DNA from: Brevibacterium sp. S111
Lineage (GTDB): Bacteria > Actinomycetota > Actinomycetes > Actinomycetales > Brevibacteriaceae
Length of the DNA stretch: 64,000 bases
Assembly: GCF_004745075.1 (NCBI RefSeq)
Contig: NZ_RHFH01000007.1
Location: 62,001-126,000, forward strand
Direction of reading: 5' to 3'
Made by a program: the position numbers and the translations under genes. Shown here one piece after another: positions 52,912 to 62,695 of this stretch. How positions within the stretch are numbered: position 1 is the first letter of the stretch; each line of letters starts with the position of its first letter. The notes under the pieces were generated by a model. The model made no database searches, had not been told where the DNA came from, and worked only from the letters and a program-made list of their open reading frames with translations.

Positions 52912-54039
52912 ATGGCGATCGAAACGCTCAGTTCCCGACAGTCGGCAGCGTGGAAGGACCGGGTTCTGCCCCCGGTCGAAAAGGTCGCCGAAGGAGTCTG
53001 GGCCGTCCCCGTCCCGATCCCGGACAACCCGCTCGTCTACACCTACTGCTATGCGATCGCCGACGGCTCCGGGGTTGTCCTCATCGACCCGGGCTGGGAC
53101 GGCAAGGACCAGTACCTGGCGCTCACCTCGGCGCTGGCGGACCTCGGCTTCAAGGTCAGCGACATCCACGGCATCGCAATCACGCACTACCACCGCGACC
53201 ACATCGGTCTCGTGCCCGCGCTGCTGGCGAAGAATCCCAGCGCCTGGGTCGCCATGCACGGTGAGGACCTGCGCTCGATCAAACGCTTCTACACCAACGC
53301 CGTCGACCTCGGTACCGGGATCAACCCGAACCTCAACATCGCCCGCGCCTACGGGGTCCCCGAGGACCGCTGGGCCGAGGTCGAAAGCCTCCAGGTCGGC
53401 TCGAGCGGCACGAAGGCCGCACACAGCTCGACAGGCTCGACAGGCTCGACCCATGCGGATCGCACAGGCGAATCGATGAGTTTCTACCAGCAGGCCCTGC
53501 GGCAGCTGCCGGACACGGTCCACGTCCTCGACGACGGCACCGAACTGCCCCTGTCCGACGGCACCGTCCGGGCCATGTGGACACCCGGGCACACCTACGG
53601 GCACTCGGTATTCGTCCGTGAGGACGACGATCTGCTGTTCTCCGGCGACCATGTGCTGCCGACGATCACCCCGAACATCGGCCTCGACAGCGGGGCGATC
53701 ACGCACAGCCTCGGCGATTATCTGCGCTCGCTGGAGAAGATCGGCCAACTCGACGAGGAGGTGGCGGTGCTGCCGGCCCACGGGTTCCGCTTCAGCGGAC
53801 TCCACGACCGCAAGGCAGAGCTCGTCGACCACCACCACGCACGCCTCGACGAGATCCGCGCCCGGATGGAGGCCACCGATGACCACAGCGTCTTCTCGAT
53901 CGCACAGGGCCTGCACTGGTCGCGCGGATTCGACAGTCTGCACAACTTCAACCTCTTCGCCGCCCTTGCCGAAACCGCCGCACACATGCATTATCTCGGT
54001 ATCGACCTCGGCATCGGCTCGCTCGTCGGCCAGGACTGA
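52912..54039 (+). CDS. MBL-fold metallo-hydrolase
   Basis: A 375-aa metallo-beta-lactamase-fold hydrolase. The metal motif is ITHYHRDHIG (HxHxDH), with the further ligands in TPGHTYGHSVF and LFSGDHVLPTITPNI, and the last His in VLPAHGFRF. A low-complexity Ser/Thr/Gly insert (HSSTGSTGSTHADRTGES, residues 172-190) interrupts the middle. The C-terminal helices after residue 310 are typical of the LACTB2/RNase-Z-unrelated group. The ATG at 52912 is preceded by AGAGAAG. It is followed by a peptidase of the C45 group at 72 bp. Substrate unknown. Confidence 0.87.
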   Translation: MAIETLSSRQSAAWKDRVLPPVEKVAEGVWAVPVPIPDNPLVYTYCYAIADGSGVVLIDPGWDGKDQYLALTSALADLGFKVSDIHGIAITHYHRDHIGLVPALLAKNPSAWVAMHGEDLRSIKRFYTNAVDLGTGINPNLNIARAYGVPEDRWAEVESLQVGSSGTKAAHSSTGSTGSTHADRTGESMSFYQQALRQLPDTVHVLDDGTELPLSDGTVRAMWTPGHTYGHSVFVREDDDLLFSGDHVLPTITPNIGLDSGAITHSLGDYLRSLEKIGQLDEEVAVLPAHGFRFSGLHDRKAELVDHHHARLDEIRARMEATDDHSVFSIAQGLHWSRGFDSLHNFNLFAALAETAAHMHYLGIDLGIGSLVGQD

Positions 54040-54110
54040 CCGGGTCCGACAGGAACCGACATGAGCGCACATCCCGTGCCCGGGTCGAAGGAACCGAAGG
54101 AGGATCCGTC

Positions 54111-55337
54111 ATGAGCACCCAGTTCGTCCCCGCCGCCGACGTGCGGCCCGAGACCTTCACCGTCCGCGCGGCCGATCATATCGACCGCGGTCGCCGACGC
54201 GGACAGACGCTGCGCACCGGGATCGCCTCCACGCTCGCCGCGTATCGGCGGTACTTCGCTCACCTCTCCATCGCCGAGGCGGACGTGCGCTCCGCGGCGA
54301 TGTCGAGTTTCGCTCGCCTGCAGGAATGGTCACCGACCGACGCCGAGGAGGTCGCCGCCGCGGCCGAGGGCGCCGGCGTCGAGGTCGCCGAGCTCATGGA
54401 GATCATCGCCCGCACCGAGATCATGACCCTGGCCGCGGCTGCTCCGACCGAATGTTCGACCGTGAGCTTCACCAGCCCGGGCGCCTCGGTGGCGGCGCAG
54501 AACTGGGACTGGGCCGCGGACTTCTCCACGCTGTGGCATATCAACGATGTCGGTTCCGTGCCTGGTCAGCACCGTCATGTGGGCATTGCGGAGTTCGGGA
54601 TGCTCGGCAAGATCGGCCTCAACGAGGCCGGCGTCGGGGTCCTGCTCAACATCCTCAAACACACCGGCGACGGGCCCGGGGGAGTGCCCATCCATATGAT
54701 CCTCAACCGGGTGCTCAGCCGGGCGAGCACCCTCGCCGAGGCGCTGGAGATCATCCACTCGAGCCCGACCTCATCGTCATCGATCATCACCGTCATCACC
54801 GCCGAGGCGGCCGTCCAGGTCGAGATCGCCGGCGAGACCAAACGCGAACGTCGAGCAGATGGTCGCGGATTCCTCATCCACACGAACCATTTCCTCCACC
54901 CCGATCTGCTCGACGGGGCGCTCGAGCTGCGCCCGGACTCGACCTCACAGGAGCGCGGCCGGCACCTCGAGCAGGTCGTTGCACGATTCGAAGCCGACCG
55001 CGCCGCGACTGGCGAGGCCGAGCCCGCCGTCGAGCCGCCCGAGCCCGCGGTAGGCGAGTCTGAGCCCGCTGCCGGTGACGCCGAGAACGCTGAAGCCGAA
55101 AACGCTGAAAGCGGGACGGCGGCCGATGCGCCTGTGAGCGTCGCCGACCTCACGAGACTGCTGACGACGGGTCCCGGCGAAGCGCCGGTGTGCTGCACCC
55201 CGGCCCCCGACGCCGCCTACGGCAATCGCTCGGCGACCCTGGTGAGCGTGCGCATCGACCCGGCGCGCAGACAGATCGACCTCGCCCCCGGATCGCCGGC
55301 CGATGGGATGCGCGGAAATCGTCGCTTTCAGCTCTGA
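54111..55337 (+). CDS. C45-family (penicillin acyltransferase-like) autoproteolytic peptidase
   Basis: A 408-aa protein resembling acyl-CoA:6-aminopenicillanic acid acyltransferase. The probable self-cleavage site is before Cys115 in APTECSTVSF, followed by the oxyanion strand AAQNWDWAADF and NEAGVGVLLNILKHTG. Unlike most family members it carries a low-complexity Glu/Pro/Ala insert of about 50 residues (EPAVEPPEPAVGESEPAAGDAENAEAENAES) near the C-terminal third. An AAGGAGGAT site precedes the ATG. The pairing with the MBL hydrolase suggests a shared amide-hydrolysis pathway, but the substrate is unknown. Confidence 0.83.
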   Translation: MSTQFVPAADVRPETFTVRAADHIDRGRRRGQTLRTGIASTLAAYRRYFAHLSIAEADVRSAAMSSFARLQEWSPTDAEEVAAAAEGAGVEVAELMEIIARTEIMTLAAAAPTECSTVSFTSPGASVAAQNWDWAADFSTLWHINDVGSVPGQHRHVGIAEFGMLGKIGLNEAGVGVLLNILKHTGDGPGGVPIHMILNRVLSRASTLAEALEIIHSSPTSSSSIITVITAEAAVQVEIAGETKRERRADGRGFLIHTNHFLHPDLLDGALELRPDSTSQERGRHLEQVVARFEADRAATGEAEPAVEPPEPAVGESEPAAGDAENAEAENAESGTAADAPVSVADLTRLLTTGPGEAPVCCTPAPDAAYGNRSATLVSVRIDPARRQIDLAPGSPADGMRGNRRFQL

Positions 55338-55358
55338 TCCGGCGGTCGATGCGGCGGC

Positions 55359-56369
55359 TCAGTCCTCGCCGTCGCCTGCGCCGTCGGTCTCGGACTTCGC
55401 CTCGGCGGCTTCGTTCTCGCGCATCTCGATGACCGCCTCGAGCGCGGAGGCGATTGCGTCCGCATCGTCCAGGGCCGCCTGGATGAGGCGCCAGGGCACG
55501 AGGTCGAGGTTCTGGTCGCCGATGACGAAGCGGACATAGGGCTGGCGGCTGCGCGGATCGTCGGCTTCGAGGTCGGTGCCGTAGCGCCACTGGCCGAAGC
55601 ATGTCCGGCGGATGGTCTCGCCGATGAAGCGCATGGCACCGGCGGTGAACGGGGCCTCCTCCTCGTCCATCATGTCCTCGGGGGAGTCGTAGCGGACCGC
55701 GATCTGCTTGCCCAGCCGGGCCAGGCTCTCACGATCGAAGCCCCACGACGCGGGATCGGCCTGCTCCTGCGTCCACGCGGCGATGCCCGGTTCGACGGTG
55801 CCGATGAAGCGGGAGAGGAACTCGACCTCCTCCTCGCTCGAGTTCTCGGCCGTGAGCATGCCCAGGGACAGTCCCGTGCACTTGCGGCGCGGCAGTCCGT
55901 CCCCTCCGAGGAGCTCTCGGGCCTTGTTCAGCACCGCGGTGAACACCTCGGCGCTGCGCTGATCGACGGCCGTGAGCACGATGCCCACGAGCGGGATCGG
56001 CTCACCGGCGGCCGGGCCCTCCTCGGTGTCGGGGCGGATGAACGGCATCCCGCTGCCGGTGGTCTCGTCGTGGTCCCAGACCCCGCCGATCGCCCGCAGA
56101 TAAGTCTCGCCGAGGTAGCGGATGAGGCCCTCGAAGAACCGCCGGTTCTCCGCTTCGAGGATCGCCTCGGTGCTGGGGAACTTCGAGAGCACGAAGAGTT
56201 CGAGCATCGGCAACGACTTCGGGCCGAAGTCCTTCGGGAACTTCACCGTCTCCCCGTCCTCCTTCTCGAAGGTCCCGGGCAGGTCGGCGAGGACGAACGC
56301 GCCGAGGCGGACGTCCATATTGTTGATGAAGGCAGTAAATTCGCGCTGAAGTTCATTCACGGGAACCAC
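55359..56369 (-). CDS. Unknown 336-aa protein
   Basis: I recognise no family. The protein is soluble, acidic and probably all-alpha/beta, with conserved-looking phrases such as DVRLGAFVLADLPGTFEKEDGE, RFFEGLIRYLGETYLRAIGGVWD and FGQWRYGTDLEADDPRSRQPYVRFVIGD. The last 30 residues are low-complexity (EMRENEAAEAKSETDGAGDGED). The GTG start at 56369 has a GAGG element 7 bp upstream. It converges on the C45 peptidase and is followed upstream by the TetR gene of the MMPL locus, with no obvious operon partner. Confidence 0.6.
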   Translation of the reverse strand: MVPVNELQREFTAFINNMDVRLGAFVLADLPGTFEKEDGETVKFPKDFGPKSLPMLELFVLSKFPSTEAILEAENRRFFEGLIRYLGETYLRAIGGVWDHDETTGSGMPFIRPDTEEGPAAGEPIPLVGIVLTAVDQRSAEVFTAVLNKARELLGGDGLPRRKCTGLSLGMLTAENSSEEEVEFLSRFIGTVEPGIAAWTQEQADPASWGFDRESLARLGKQIAVRYDSPEDMMDEEEAPFTAGAMRFIGETIRRTCFGQWRYGTDLEADDPRSRQPYVRFVIGDQNLDLVPWRLIQAALDDADAIASALEAVIEMRENEAAEAKSETDGAGDGED

Positions 56370-56529
56370 CTTAGTGCCTCAGGCCACGGAGTTGAGTCCG
56401 TGCGCAGTCAGACTTCGACCGTCACTCTGCCCGTCACTCTGCCCGTCGAGGCCGTCCGGCCGGCTCGCCGTGGCCGACCGGTTCGCCGTGGCCGACCGCC
56501 CCGTCTCGGCTGCCCGGCCGGTGTCGCGC

Positions 56530-57192
56530 TCAGTCGGTTTCGCAGGGCCTGAAGTCGATGAGGTGGATGAGGACCTCGACGATGAGGCTCGGGTCGATGT
56601 CGACGTGTTCGTCCATCTCCTTGCCGGCCGCGGCCGAGAGTGCGATCCGGTTGAACACGGAGATGATGACGGTGAGGAATTCCCCGATCGGCTGCTTCGT
56701 CGTGGCCCCGGCGACCTCGAGGGCCGTGGTCACGAGTGCGGCGAGCCGGTCGAGCTGAGTGGCGTTGAGCTCGAGGTAGCGGGCGTAGAGGTGGGGGACC
56801 CGCAGGCAGTAGAGCTCGATCTCCTGCTCGGTGATGGTCTCGGCCACCGTCTGCTTCTTCTCGTTGAAGACGTCGTCGATGAACTGTGTCATCAGCGCCT
56901 TGATCTCGGGCACCTCGGTGGTGGCAGTCAGCTGTTCGGTCCACCGTCGGATCGTCGCATCGAGACGGTCGAGGTTCTCCGAGGTGCGCATCTCGATGAT
57001 GGCGAGCACGAGGTCGTCACGGCTGGAGAAGTTCGAGTAGAAGGCGCCACGGGTCAGTCCGCCCGCCTCGCAGATCTCCTCGATCGAGGCGCCGTCGATG
57101 CCGCGCACGGCGAACACCGAGGTCCCGGCCTGGACGAGGGTCGACCGGGTCTGGCGTCTGCGGGGGCTGAGTTCGTCTGTTGTCATCGTCAT
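56530..57192 (-). CDS. TetR/AcrR repressor of the MMPL-YhgE locus
   Basis: A 220-aa regulator. Residues 10-60 carry the helix-turn-helix (TRSTLVQAGTSVFAVRGIDGASIEEICEAGGLTRGAFYSNFSSRDDLVLAI), with the aromatic YSNF typical of the family. The start at 57192 or the ATG two codons later is plausible; upstream frame sequence is Arg-rich and unlike a protein. It is divergent from the MMPL gene, and overlapping palindromes lie in the gap, so it most likely represses that operon. Confidence 0.87.
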   Translation of the reverse strand: MTMTTDELSPRRRQTRSTLVQAGTSVFAVRGIDGASIEEICEAGGLTRGAFYSNFSSRDDLVLAIIEMRTSENLDRLDATIRRWTEQLTATTEVPEIKALMTQFIDDVFNEKKQTVAETITEQEIELYCLRVPHLYARYLELNATQLDRLAALVTTALEVAGATTKQPIGEFLTVIISVFNRIALSAAAGKEMDEHVDIDPSLIVEVLIHLIDFRPCETD

Positions 57193-57342
57193 CTCGGGGC
57201 GGGGGTCGGGTCTGCCGATGCGGTCGCGGCGTCGTCGTCGACGACTGTGCGACCGCCTCGGCGGCTGAACATCTGATGGGAATCTTCGCGATTCCTGGAA
57301 TCCATTTGCGTGGACGGTGAGGATTGCACAACAATGCAATAC

Positions 57343-57364
57343 TGTATCCAATACACTTTTGTAT
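57343..57364. promoter_or_regulatory. Overlapping palindromic operator of the MMPL locus
   Basis: TGTAT-CCA-ATACA (57343-57355) and ATACA-CTTT-TGTAT (57351-57364) share the ATACA half-site. The pair lies 11 bp before the MMPL start and on the far side of the gap from the TetR gene. The AT-rich composition contrasts with the flanks. Confidence 0.7.
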
Positions 57365-57374
57365 CGAGGTTTCC

Positions 57375-60302
57375 GTGTCAACTTTCCTCTACGCCCTGGG
57401 CCGCCGTGCGTACCAGACCCCGTGGCGATTCATCGCCGCATGGCTGCTCATCTTCGTCCTCGTCGGAGCCGGGGTCGCCGCCTTCGCCAAGGACTTCGAC
57501 GACGACTTCACCCTGCCGGGTTCCGAAGCGCAGACCGCGCTCGACTCGATGCAGTCGACCTTCCCCGAGGCGGCCGGAGTCTCCGCCTCGGTCATCGTCG
57601 TCGCGGACGAAGGCGATTCCGTCACGGATGCGAAGTACAAGGACGCGATCGGCGACGAGGTCAAGCGGCTCGAAGATCTCCCGCACGTCGACACGGTGAC
57701 CTCCCCGTTCTCCGACCTCGTCGAGGGCGCCATCAGCAAGGACGACTCGGCGGCGATGATCTCCGTCCAATACGACGGCACCCAGCAGGAAGTCGGCGAA
57801 GACGCCGGGGACAACCTCATCGACGCCCTCGAACCGCTGCGCGACGACCTGCCCGGGGCACAGGTCGACGGCGGCGGCGAACTCTTCCAGATCACCGGCG
57901 TCGAGATCTCCTGGGTCGAAGGCGTCGGCGTGGTCATCGCCTTCATCGTCCTCCTGCTCACCCTCGGCTCCTTCCGCGCCGCCGGAATGCCGCTGGTCAC
58001 CGCGCTCATCGGCGTCGGCATCTCCGTGCTGCTCATCGTCGGGGCCACGGCATTCGCGACGATCAACTCCTCGTCGATCATGCTCGCGCTCATGCTCGGC
58101 CTGGCCGTGGGCATCGACTATGCCCTATTCATCGTCTCCCGCGCCCGTGACCTGCTGGCCGAGGGACACGCACCCCTCGAGGCGACCGGCCGTGCCGTCG
58201 CCACCGCCGGTTCCGCCGTCGTCTTCGCCGGCATGACCGTGATGATCGCGCTCTTCGGACTGTCCCTGGCCGGCATCCCCTTCCTCACCATCATGGGCGT
58301 CGGTGCCTCCGGGTCCGTGGCCGTGGCCGTGCTCATCTCCCTGACGATGATCCCGGCCTTCCTCGGTCTCGCGAAGTCCCGAATCACGCCGAAGCCGACG
58401 AAGCGCTACCGGAAGGCCTTCGCCGCCGCCTCGGCGCGGGCAGACGAACGCAGCGCCGCCTCGGCGGGGAACTCCTCCACCGAGGCGGGGCCGAGCGATT
58501 CCGCCACCCGCGAGGAGATCGCCGACGAAGCCCGCGCCGAGGCGGGGGAACCGTACCCGAAGACGATCATGAACCGGTTCTTCGAACGGTGGCTGGCCGT
58601 CGTGACGAAGATTCCGCTGCTGACGATCGTCGTCATCGTCGGCGGTCTCGCGCTCTTCGCGATCCCCGCCACCCAGCTCCAGCTGTCACTGCCCACCGCG
58701 GGCGACCAGGAGCAGGGAACGCCCGCCCGGGCGACGTACGACCTCATCGACGAACACTTCGGGCCCGGCTACAACGGGCCGTTGGTGATGACCAGCGAGA
58801 TCGTGACCAGCGATGACCCGCTCGACGATGTCGAGGACATCGAGAAGCGCATCGAGAAGGTCGACGGGGTCGAAGAGGTCATCATGGCCACCCCGAACCG
58901 GGATGCCACGACCGCGCTGTTCCAGATCATCCCGACCACCGCCTCCGACGATCCGGCCACGCTCGAAACCGTCGACCGGCTGCGGGACCTGAGCACGGAG
59001 ATCGAGGACGACTACGACTTCGACACCGCCGTGACCGGCGCCACCGCGATCCAGATCGACGTCTCCGATCAGCTCGGAAAGGCGCTGCTGCCCTTCGGCA
59101 TCTTCGTCGTCGGCCTGTCCATCATCCTGCTCATGATGGTCTTCCGGTCGATCGCAGTGCCGATCAAGGCCACAGGCGGGTTCCTCCTGTCCGTCTTCGC
59201 CTCCTTCGGAACGGTCGTCCTCGTCTTTCACGACGGACTCTTCGCCGCACCGCTGGGCATCGACTCGACAGGACCGGTCATCAGCTTCCTGCCGATCATC
59301 GTCATGGGCATCCTCTTCGGCCTGGCCATGGACTACGAGGTCTTCCTCGTGTCCGGGATGCGCGAGGCCTACGTCCACGGCGCTTCGGCCAAGGACGCCA
59401 TCAAAGCCGGCTTCACCTCCTCGGCGCGGGTCGTCGCTGCGGCGGCGGTCATCATGTTCTCCGTCTTCGCGGCCTTCGTGCCCGCCGGTGAGCCGATCAT
59501 CAAATCCATCGCCCTGGCCCTGGCCTCGGGAATCTTCGTCGACGCGTTCCTCGTGCGCATGTCGCTGGTGCCCGCGATCATGCAGCTCCTCGGCGACAAA
59601 GCCTGGTGGCTGCCGAAGTGGCTCGATCGGATCCTGCCGCGCCTCGACGTCGAAGGTGAGGGACTGGCCCACGAGGTGGCGCTGCGCGATTGGCCGGAGC
59701 CGAACTCGGACTACCGGGTCTACGGTCGCGGAATCGGCGTGTATTCGGGGGAGCGCGGCTTCGCCCGCGTCGACATCTCGCTGAGGCCCGGACAGATCCT
59801 CGTCGCCAGCGGCGCCGCGCGCAGGGCCCTGCTGCTGGCCGTCTCCGGCCGCGTCGGGCTCACGGCCGGAGAGATGAAGATCGGCGAGAACGTCCTGCCC
59901 GAACACTCCGGACGGGTCCGCCGCCAGGTGCCGTACTTCGACCTCACTTCAGGCGGAGCCGACCAGGCGATCAGCCCGCGCGACATCTCTCGGATGGCCG
60001 CCTCGGCGCCGGACCTGCTCATCATCGACGGTGCCGAGCACCTGAGCGAAGGAGCACGGGACGCGGCCGGACCCGGACGCGACCTGCGCGACCTCCTGCC
60101 GCAGCTCGTCGCAGACGGCACCACCGTCGTCCTCGGCCTGCCCGACGGCGATGTGACCGGGATCTTCAGCCCCGACACGAACTACTTTCACCTCGACCTC
60201 GACGAAGCTCGGCCCGATGGACGAGGCGAAACCGACAGCGAATCAGGCGGCGAACACACCCACGCCGCTGACAGCACCAACATGGAAGGCGTGCAGTCGT
60301 GA
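57375..60302 (+). CDS. MMPL-family transporter fused to a degenerate ABC-ATPase-like domain
   Basis: A 975-aa protein. Residues 1-770 form an MMPL transporter with twelve membrane helices and two extracytoplasmic porter domains; the repeat marker LGLAVGIDYALFIVSR and its second-half counterpart FGLAMDYEVFLVSGM carry the proton-relay positions. Residues 775-940 are not membrane: they read like an ABC nucleotide-binding domain with RPGQILVASGAARRALLLAVSGRVGLTAGEMKIGENVLP (Walker A without the Lys) and APDLLIIDGAEHLSEGARD (Walker B-like), then TVVLGLPDGDVTGIF. The domain therefore looks inactive. The GTG start has GAGG upstream. It overlaps the YhgE-type gene by 4 bp. Confidence 0.85.
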   Translation: MSTFLYALGRRAYQTPWRFIAAWLLIFVLVGAGVAAFAKDFDDDFTLPGSEAQTALDSMQSTFPEAAGVSASVIVVADEGDSVTDAKYKDAIGDEVKRLEDLPHVDTVTSPFSDLVEGAISKDDSAAMISVQYDGTQQEVGEDAGDNLIDALEPLRDDLPGAQVDGGGELFQITGVEISWVEGVGVVIAFIVLLLTLGSFRAAGMPLVTALIGVGISVLLIVGATAFATINSSSIMLALMLGLAVGIDYALFIVSRARDLLAEGHAPLEATGRAVATAGSAVVFAGMTVMIALFGLSLAGIPFLTIMGVGASGSVAVAVLISLTMIPAFLGLAKSRITPKPTKRYRKAFAAASARADERSAASAGNSSTEAGPSDSATREEIADEARAEAGEPYPKTIMNRFFERWLAVVTKIPLLTIVVIVGGLALFAIPATQLQLSLPTAGDQEQGTPARATYDLIDEHFGPGYNGPLVMTSEIVTSDDPLDDVEDIEKRIEKVDGVEEVIMATPNRDATTALFQIIPTTASDDPATLETVDRLRDLSTEIEDDYDFDTAVTGATAIQIDVSDQLGKALLPFGIFVVGLSIILLMMVFRSIAVPIKATGGFLLSVFASFGTVVLVFHDGLFAAPLGIDSTGPVISFLPIIVMGILFGLAMDYEVFLVSGMREAYVHGASAKDAIKAGFTSSARVVAAAAVIMFSVFAAFVPAGEPIIKSIALALASGIFVDAFLVRMSLVPAIMQLLGDKAWWLPKWLDRILPRLDVEGEGLAHEVALRDWPEPNSDYRVYGRGIGVYSGERGFARVDISLRPGQILVASGAARRALLLAVSGRVGLTAGEMKIGENVLPEHSGRVRRQVPYFDLTSGGADQAISPRDISRMAASAPDLLIIDGAEHLSEGARDAAGPGRDLRDLLPQLVADGTTVVLGLPDGDVTGIFSPDTNYFHLDLDEARPDGRGETDSESGGEHTHAADSTNMEGVQS

Positions 60303-62689
60303 GACTCGAACGTGCGAACTCGAAGCGACCGGTGAACTGGCTCTCCCTCCTCGGCCTGGTCCTCATCCCCATCATCGTGGCGGCCGGATTCATCCTCGCC
60401 ACCTGGAAGAGCGGCGACCGCCTCGACACCATCGAGGCGGCCGTCGTCAACAACGACGACGGCGCGAAGGTCGACGGCAAGACCGTGCCGATCGGGCGAC
60501 AGCTCACCAGCGGCCTCGTGGGCGAGGATGAGAACAACATCCACTGGGTCATCACCGACGAAGACGAGGCTGAGAAGGGGCTGTCCGACGGCAAGTACGC
60601 CGCGCAGCTGACGATCCCCGAAGGCTTCTCCCGCGCAGTGACCTCGGTCGACGACGCGAAATCGGCGACCCAGACGCAGATCGACGTCGATGTCTCGGGC
60701 ACAGTACCGGCTTTGGACACGCAGATCTCCCGTTCCGTCGCCGAGGTGGCCCGCACGACCTTCAATACGAAGATGACCGAGACCTACCTCGACAACATCT
60801 ACGTCGGCTTCAACGAGATGGGCGAGCAGATGAAGGACCTCGGCGACGCCGCCGGGGAACTCGACAAGGGCGCCGAAGGACTCAAGGAAGGCACGGACAA
60901 GTCCGCGAGCGGCGCGGGTGAACTGGCTGCGGGGATGGAACAGCTGGGCAAGTCCGGCGGCGAACTCAAGACCGGTGCCTCGGACCTCTCTGACGGTGCC
61001 GGAGAGCTGTCGAAGGGCGCTTCCCAGTTGTCCGGAGGCCTGAACGAACTCGACAAGAAGACAGCGAAACTTCCCGACAGCACCCAGAAGCTCGCCGACG
61101 GTTCCGGCGAACTCTCCGACGGAGTCGACGAATACACGAAGTCGATCGACGAGATCATCAAGGGCTTCGCCGGATCCGGTGACTCCGGCGAAGGCGGACT
61201 CGACGACCTCGTTGACGGGGGAAAGAAACTCGACAAGGGCGCGCAGGGCGTGTCCAAGGGGGCCTCCGGCCTCTCCGATGGTCTGCACCAGTACCGTGAC
61301 GGTCTCAAGAAGGGCGCTGACCAGGCCGATCAGCTGGCCGGTGCGAAGCCGGATCTCGACGGGCTCGTGAAGGAGGACATCATGACCGCGGCCGAGGCGA
61401 AGCAGGCGCGGGCCGAGATGTGCCCGACCGGCACCCCCGATCAGGTCTGCAAGGGCATCGAACAGGCCTACGCGCAGGGCCTGCTCAACGGCACGTCGGG
61501 TGGACTCAACACCGCCGTCGACGGGCTCGAGCAGGAGAAGGACGGCGCCTCTCTCCTCGGCGGGTCCGATGAACTCGCTGACGGCGCATCGGAGCTCTCC
61601 GACGGTGTGAGCAAGTTCGTCAAGGGACTCGAGGACGGCCTCGGGAAGCTGACGAAGGGCATGGCGGACATCTCGAAGAACGCTCCGAAGCTGCTCAAGG
61701 CCTCTCAGGGTCTGCGGGACGGTGCCGCCGGTGTCGCCGACGGCAACCAGCAGCTCGCCGACGGGATGCCGGCCCTGTCAAAGGGCGTCGGGCAGCTCGC
61801 GGACGGTTCTTCAGAGCTCTCCGACGGAGCCGGGCAGCTCTCCGCGGGGCTCGACGAGTACAGCACCGGTGTCGGCAAGTACACCGACGGTGTCTCCGAG
61901 GCCGCGACAGGCACCTCCGATCTGGCGGCCGGACTCGACGAACTCGACAAGGGCACCGGCAAATACGCGAAGGGTGTCAGCAAGTTCGCGGACGGAGTCA
62001 AGGACGGAGCGGACGATGTGCCCTCCTACACGGCTCCGGAACGCGACCAGCTGTCGAAGGTCGCCTCGGCGAACATCAAGGCCCCGAGCCCGGATGGTCT
62101 GACGAACGTCCTGGCAGGATCGACGATCGCGCTGCTGATCATGCTCGCCCTGTGGATCGGCGGGCTCGTCACGTACACGGTGCTCAAACCGATTCCGGCC
62201 TGGGCCCTGCTGTCGACGAAGCCCTCGCTCGCCGTGTGGGCCCGAGGTCTGCTGCCCGGCGTGGTCGTCGGTGTGCTGCAGGCGCTCGTGCTCTCGATCC
62301 TCGCGGTGACCGTGATGGACATCGATGCGGTCCAAGGCTTCGACATCGCGGTGCTCACCTTCGCCTCGGCGATCGTGTTCATGATCCTCAACTTCGCCCT
62401 CGTGGCGTGGTTCGGCGGAGTGGGGCGGTTCCTGTCGGTGATCGCCGTGGTCCTGGCCGTGGCCGGGCGGACGATCGGCGCGGTGCCGCAGTTCTTCGAC
62501 TTTGTGGCACCGATCCTGCCGCTGACCCCGTCGATGAACGGCTTCGCCGCGATCGCCGCCGGCACCACCGGACAGGCCGCAGCCTACGGCGGACTGCTGG
62601 CCTGGGCGGTCATCGGCATCGTGATGTCGCTGCTCGCGATCGTCCGGGCCCGGACCACGAAGCCCGAAGCCGCCCTGGAAATGGCGTAG
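60299..62689 (+). CDS. YhgE/Pip-type membrane protein
   Basis: A 796-aa protein. A single N-terminal helix (WLSLLGLVLIPIIVAAGFILATW) leads to a large extracytoplasmic region of about 560 residues, dominated by repeats of the form L-x-D/K-G-x-x-x-L-S (for example GAGELSKGASQLSGGLNELDKKTAKL), which should form long helical bundles. Five membrane helices follow from residue 600 (VLAGSTIALLIMLALWIGGLVTY). This is the YhgE/Pip arrangement, related to phage-infection proteins and to EsaA of type VII secretion. The GTG start overlaps the MMPL stop by 4 bp, so the two are co-translated. Confidence 0.9.
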   Translation: MRLERANSKRPVNWLSLLGLVLIPIIVAAGFILATWKSGDRLDTIEAAVVNNDDGAKVDGKTVPIGRQLTSGLVGEDENNIHWVITDEDEAEKGLSDGKYAAQLTIPEGFSRAVTSVDDAKSATQTQIDVDVSGTVPALDTQISRSVAEVARTTFNTKMTETYLDNIYVGFNEMGEQMKDLGDAAGELDKGAEGLKEGTDKSASGAGELAAGMEQLGKSGGELKTGASDLSDGAGELSKGASQLSGGLNELDKKTAKLPDSTQKLADGSGELSDGVDEYTKSIDEIIKGFAGSGDSGEGGLDDLVDGGKKLDKGAQGVSKGASGLSDGLHQYRDGLKKGADQADQLAGAKPDLDGLVKEDIMTAAEAKQARAEMCPTGTPDQVCKGIEQAYAQGLLNGTSGGLNTAVDGLEQEKDGASLLGGSDELADGASELSDGVSKFVKGLEDGLGKLTKGMADISKNAPKLLKASQGLRDGAAGVADGNQQLADGMPALSKGVGQLADGSSELSDGAGQLSAGLDEYSTGVGKYTDGVSEAATGTSDLAAGLDELDKGTGKYAKGVSKFADGVKDGADDVPSYTAPERDQLSKVASANIKAPSPDGLTNVLAGSTIALLIMLALWIGGLVTYTVLKPIPAWALLSTKPSLAVWARGLLPGVVVGVLQALVLSILAVTVMDIDAVQGFDIAVLTFASAIVFMILNFALVAWFGGVGRFLSVIAVVLAVAGRTIGAVPQFFDFVAPILPLTPSMNGFAAIAAGTTGQAAAYGGLLAWAVIGIVMSLLAIVRARTTKPEAALEMA

Positions 62690-62695
62690 CCGCCA

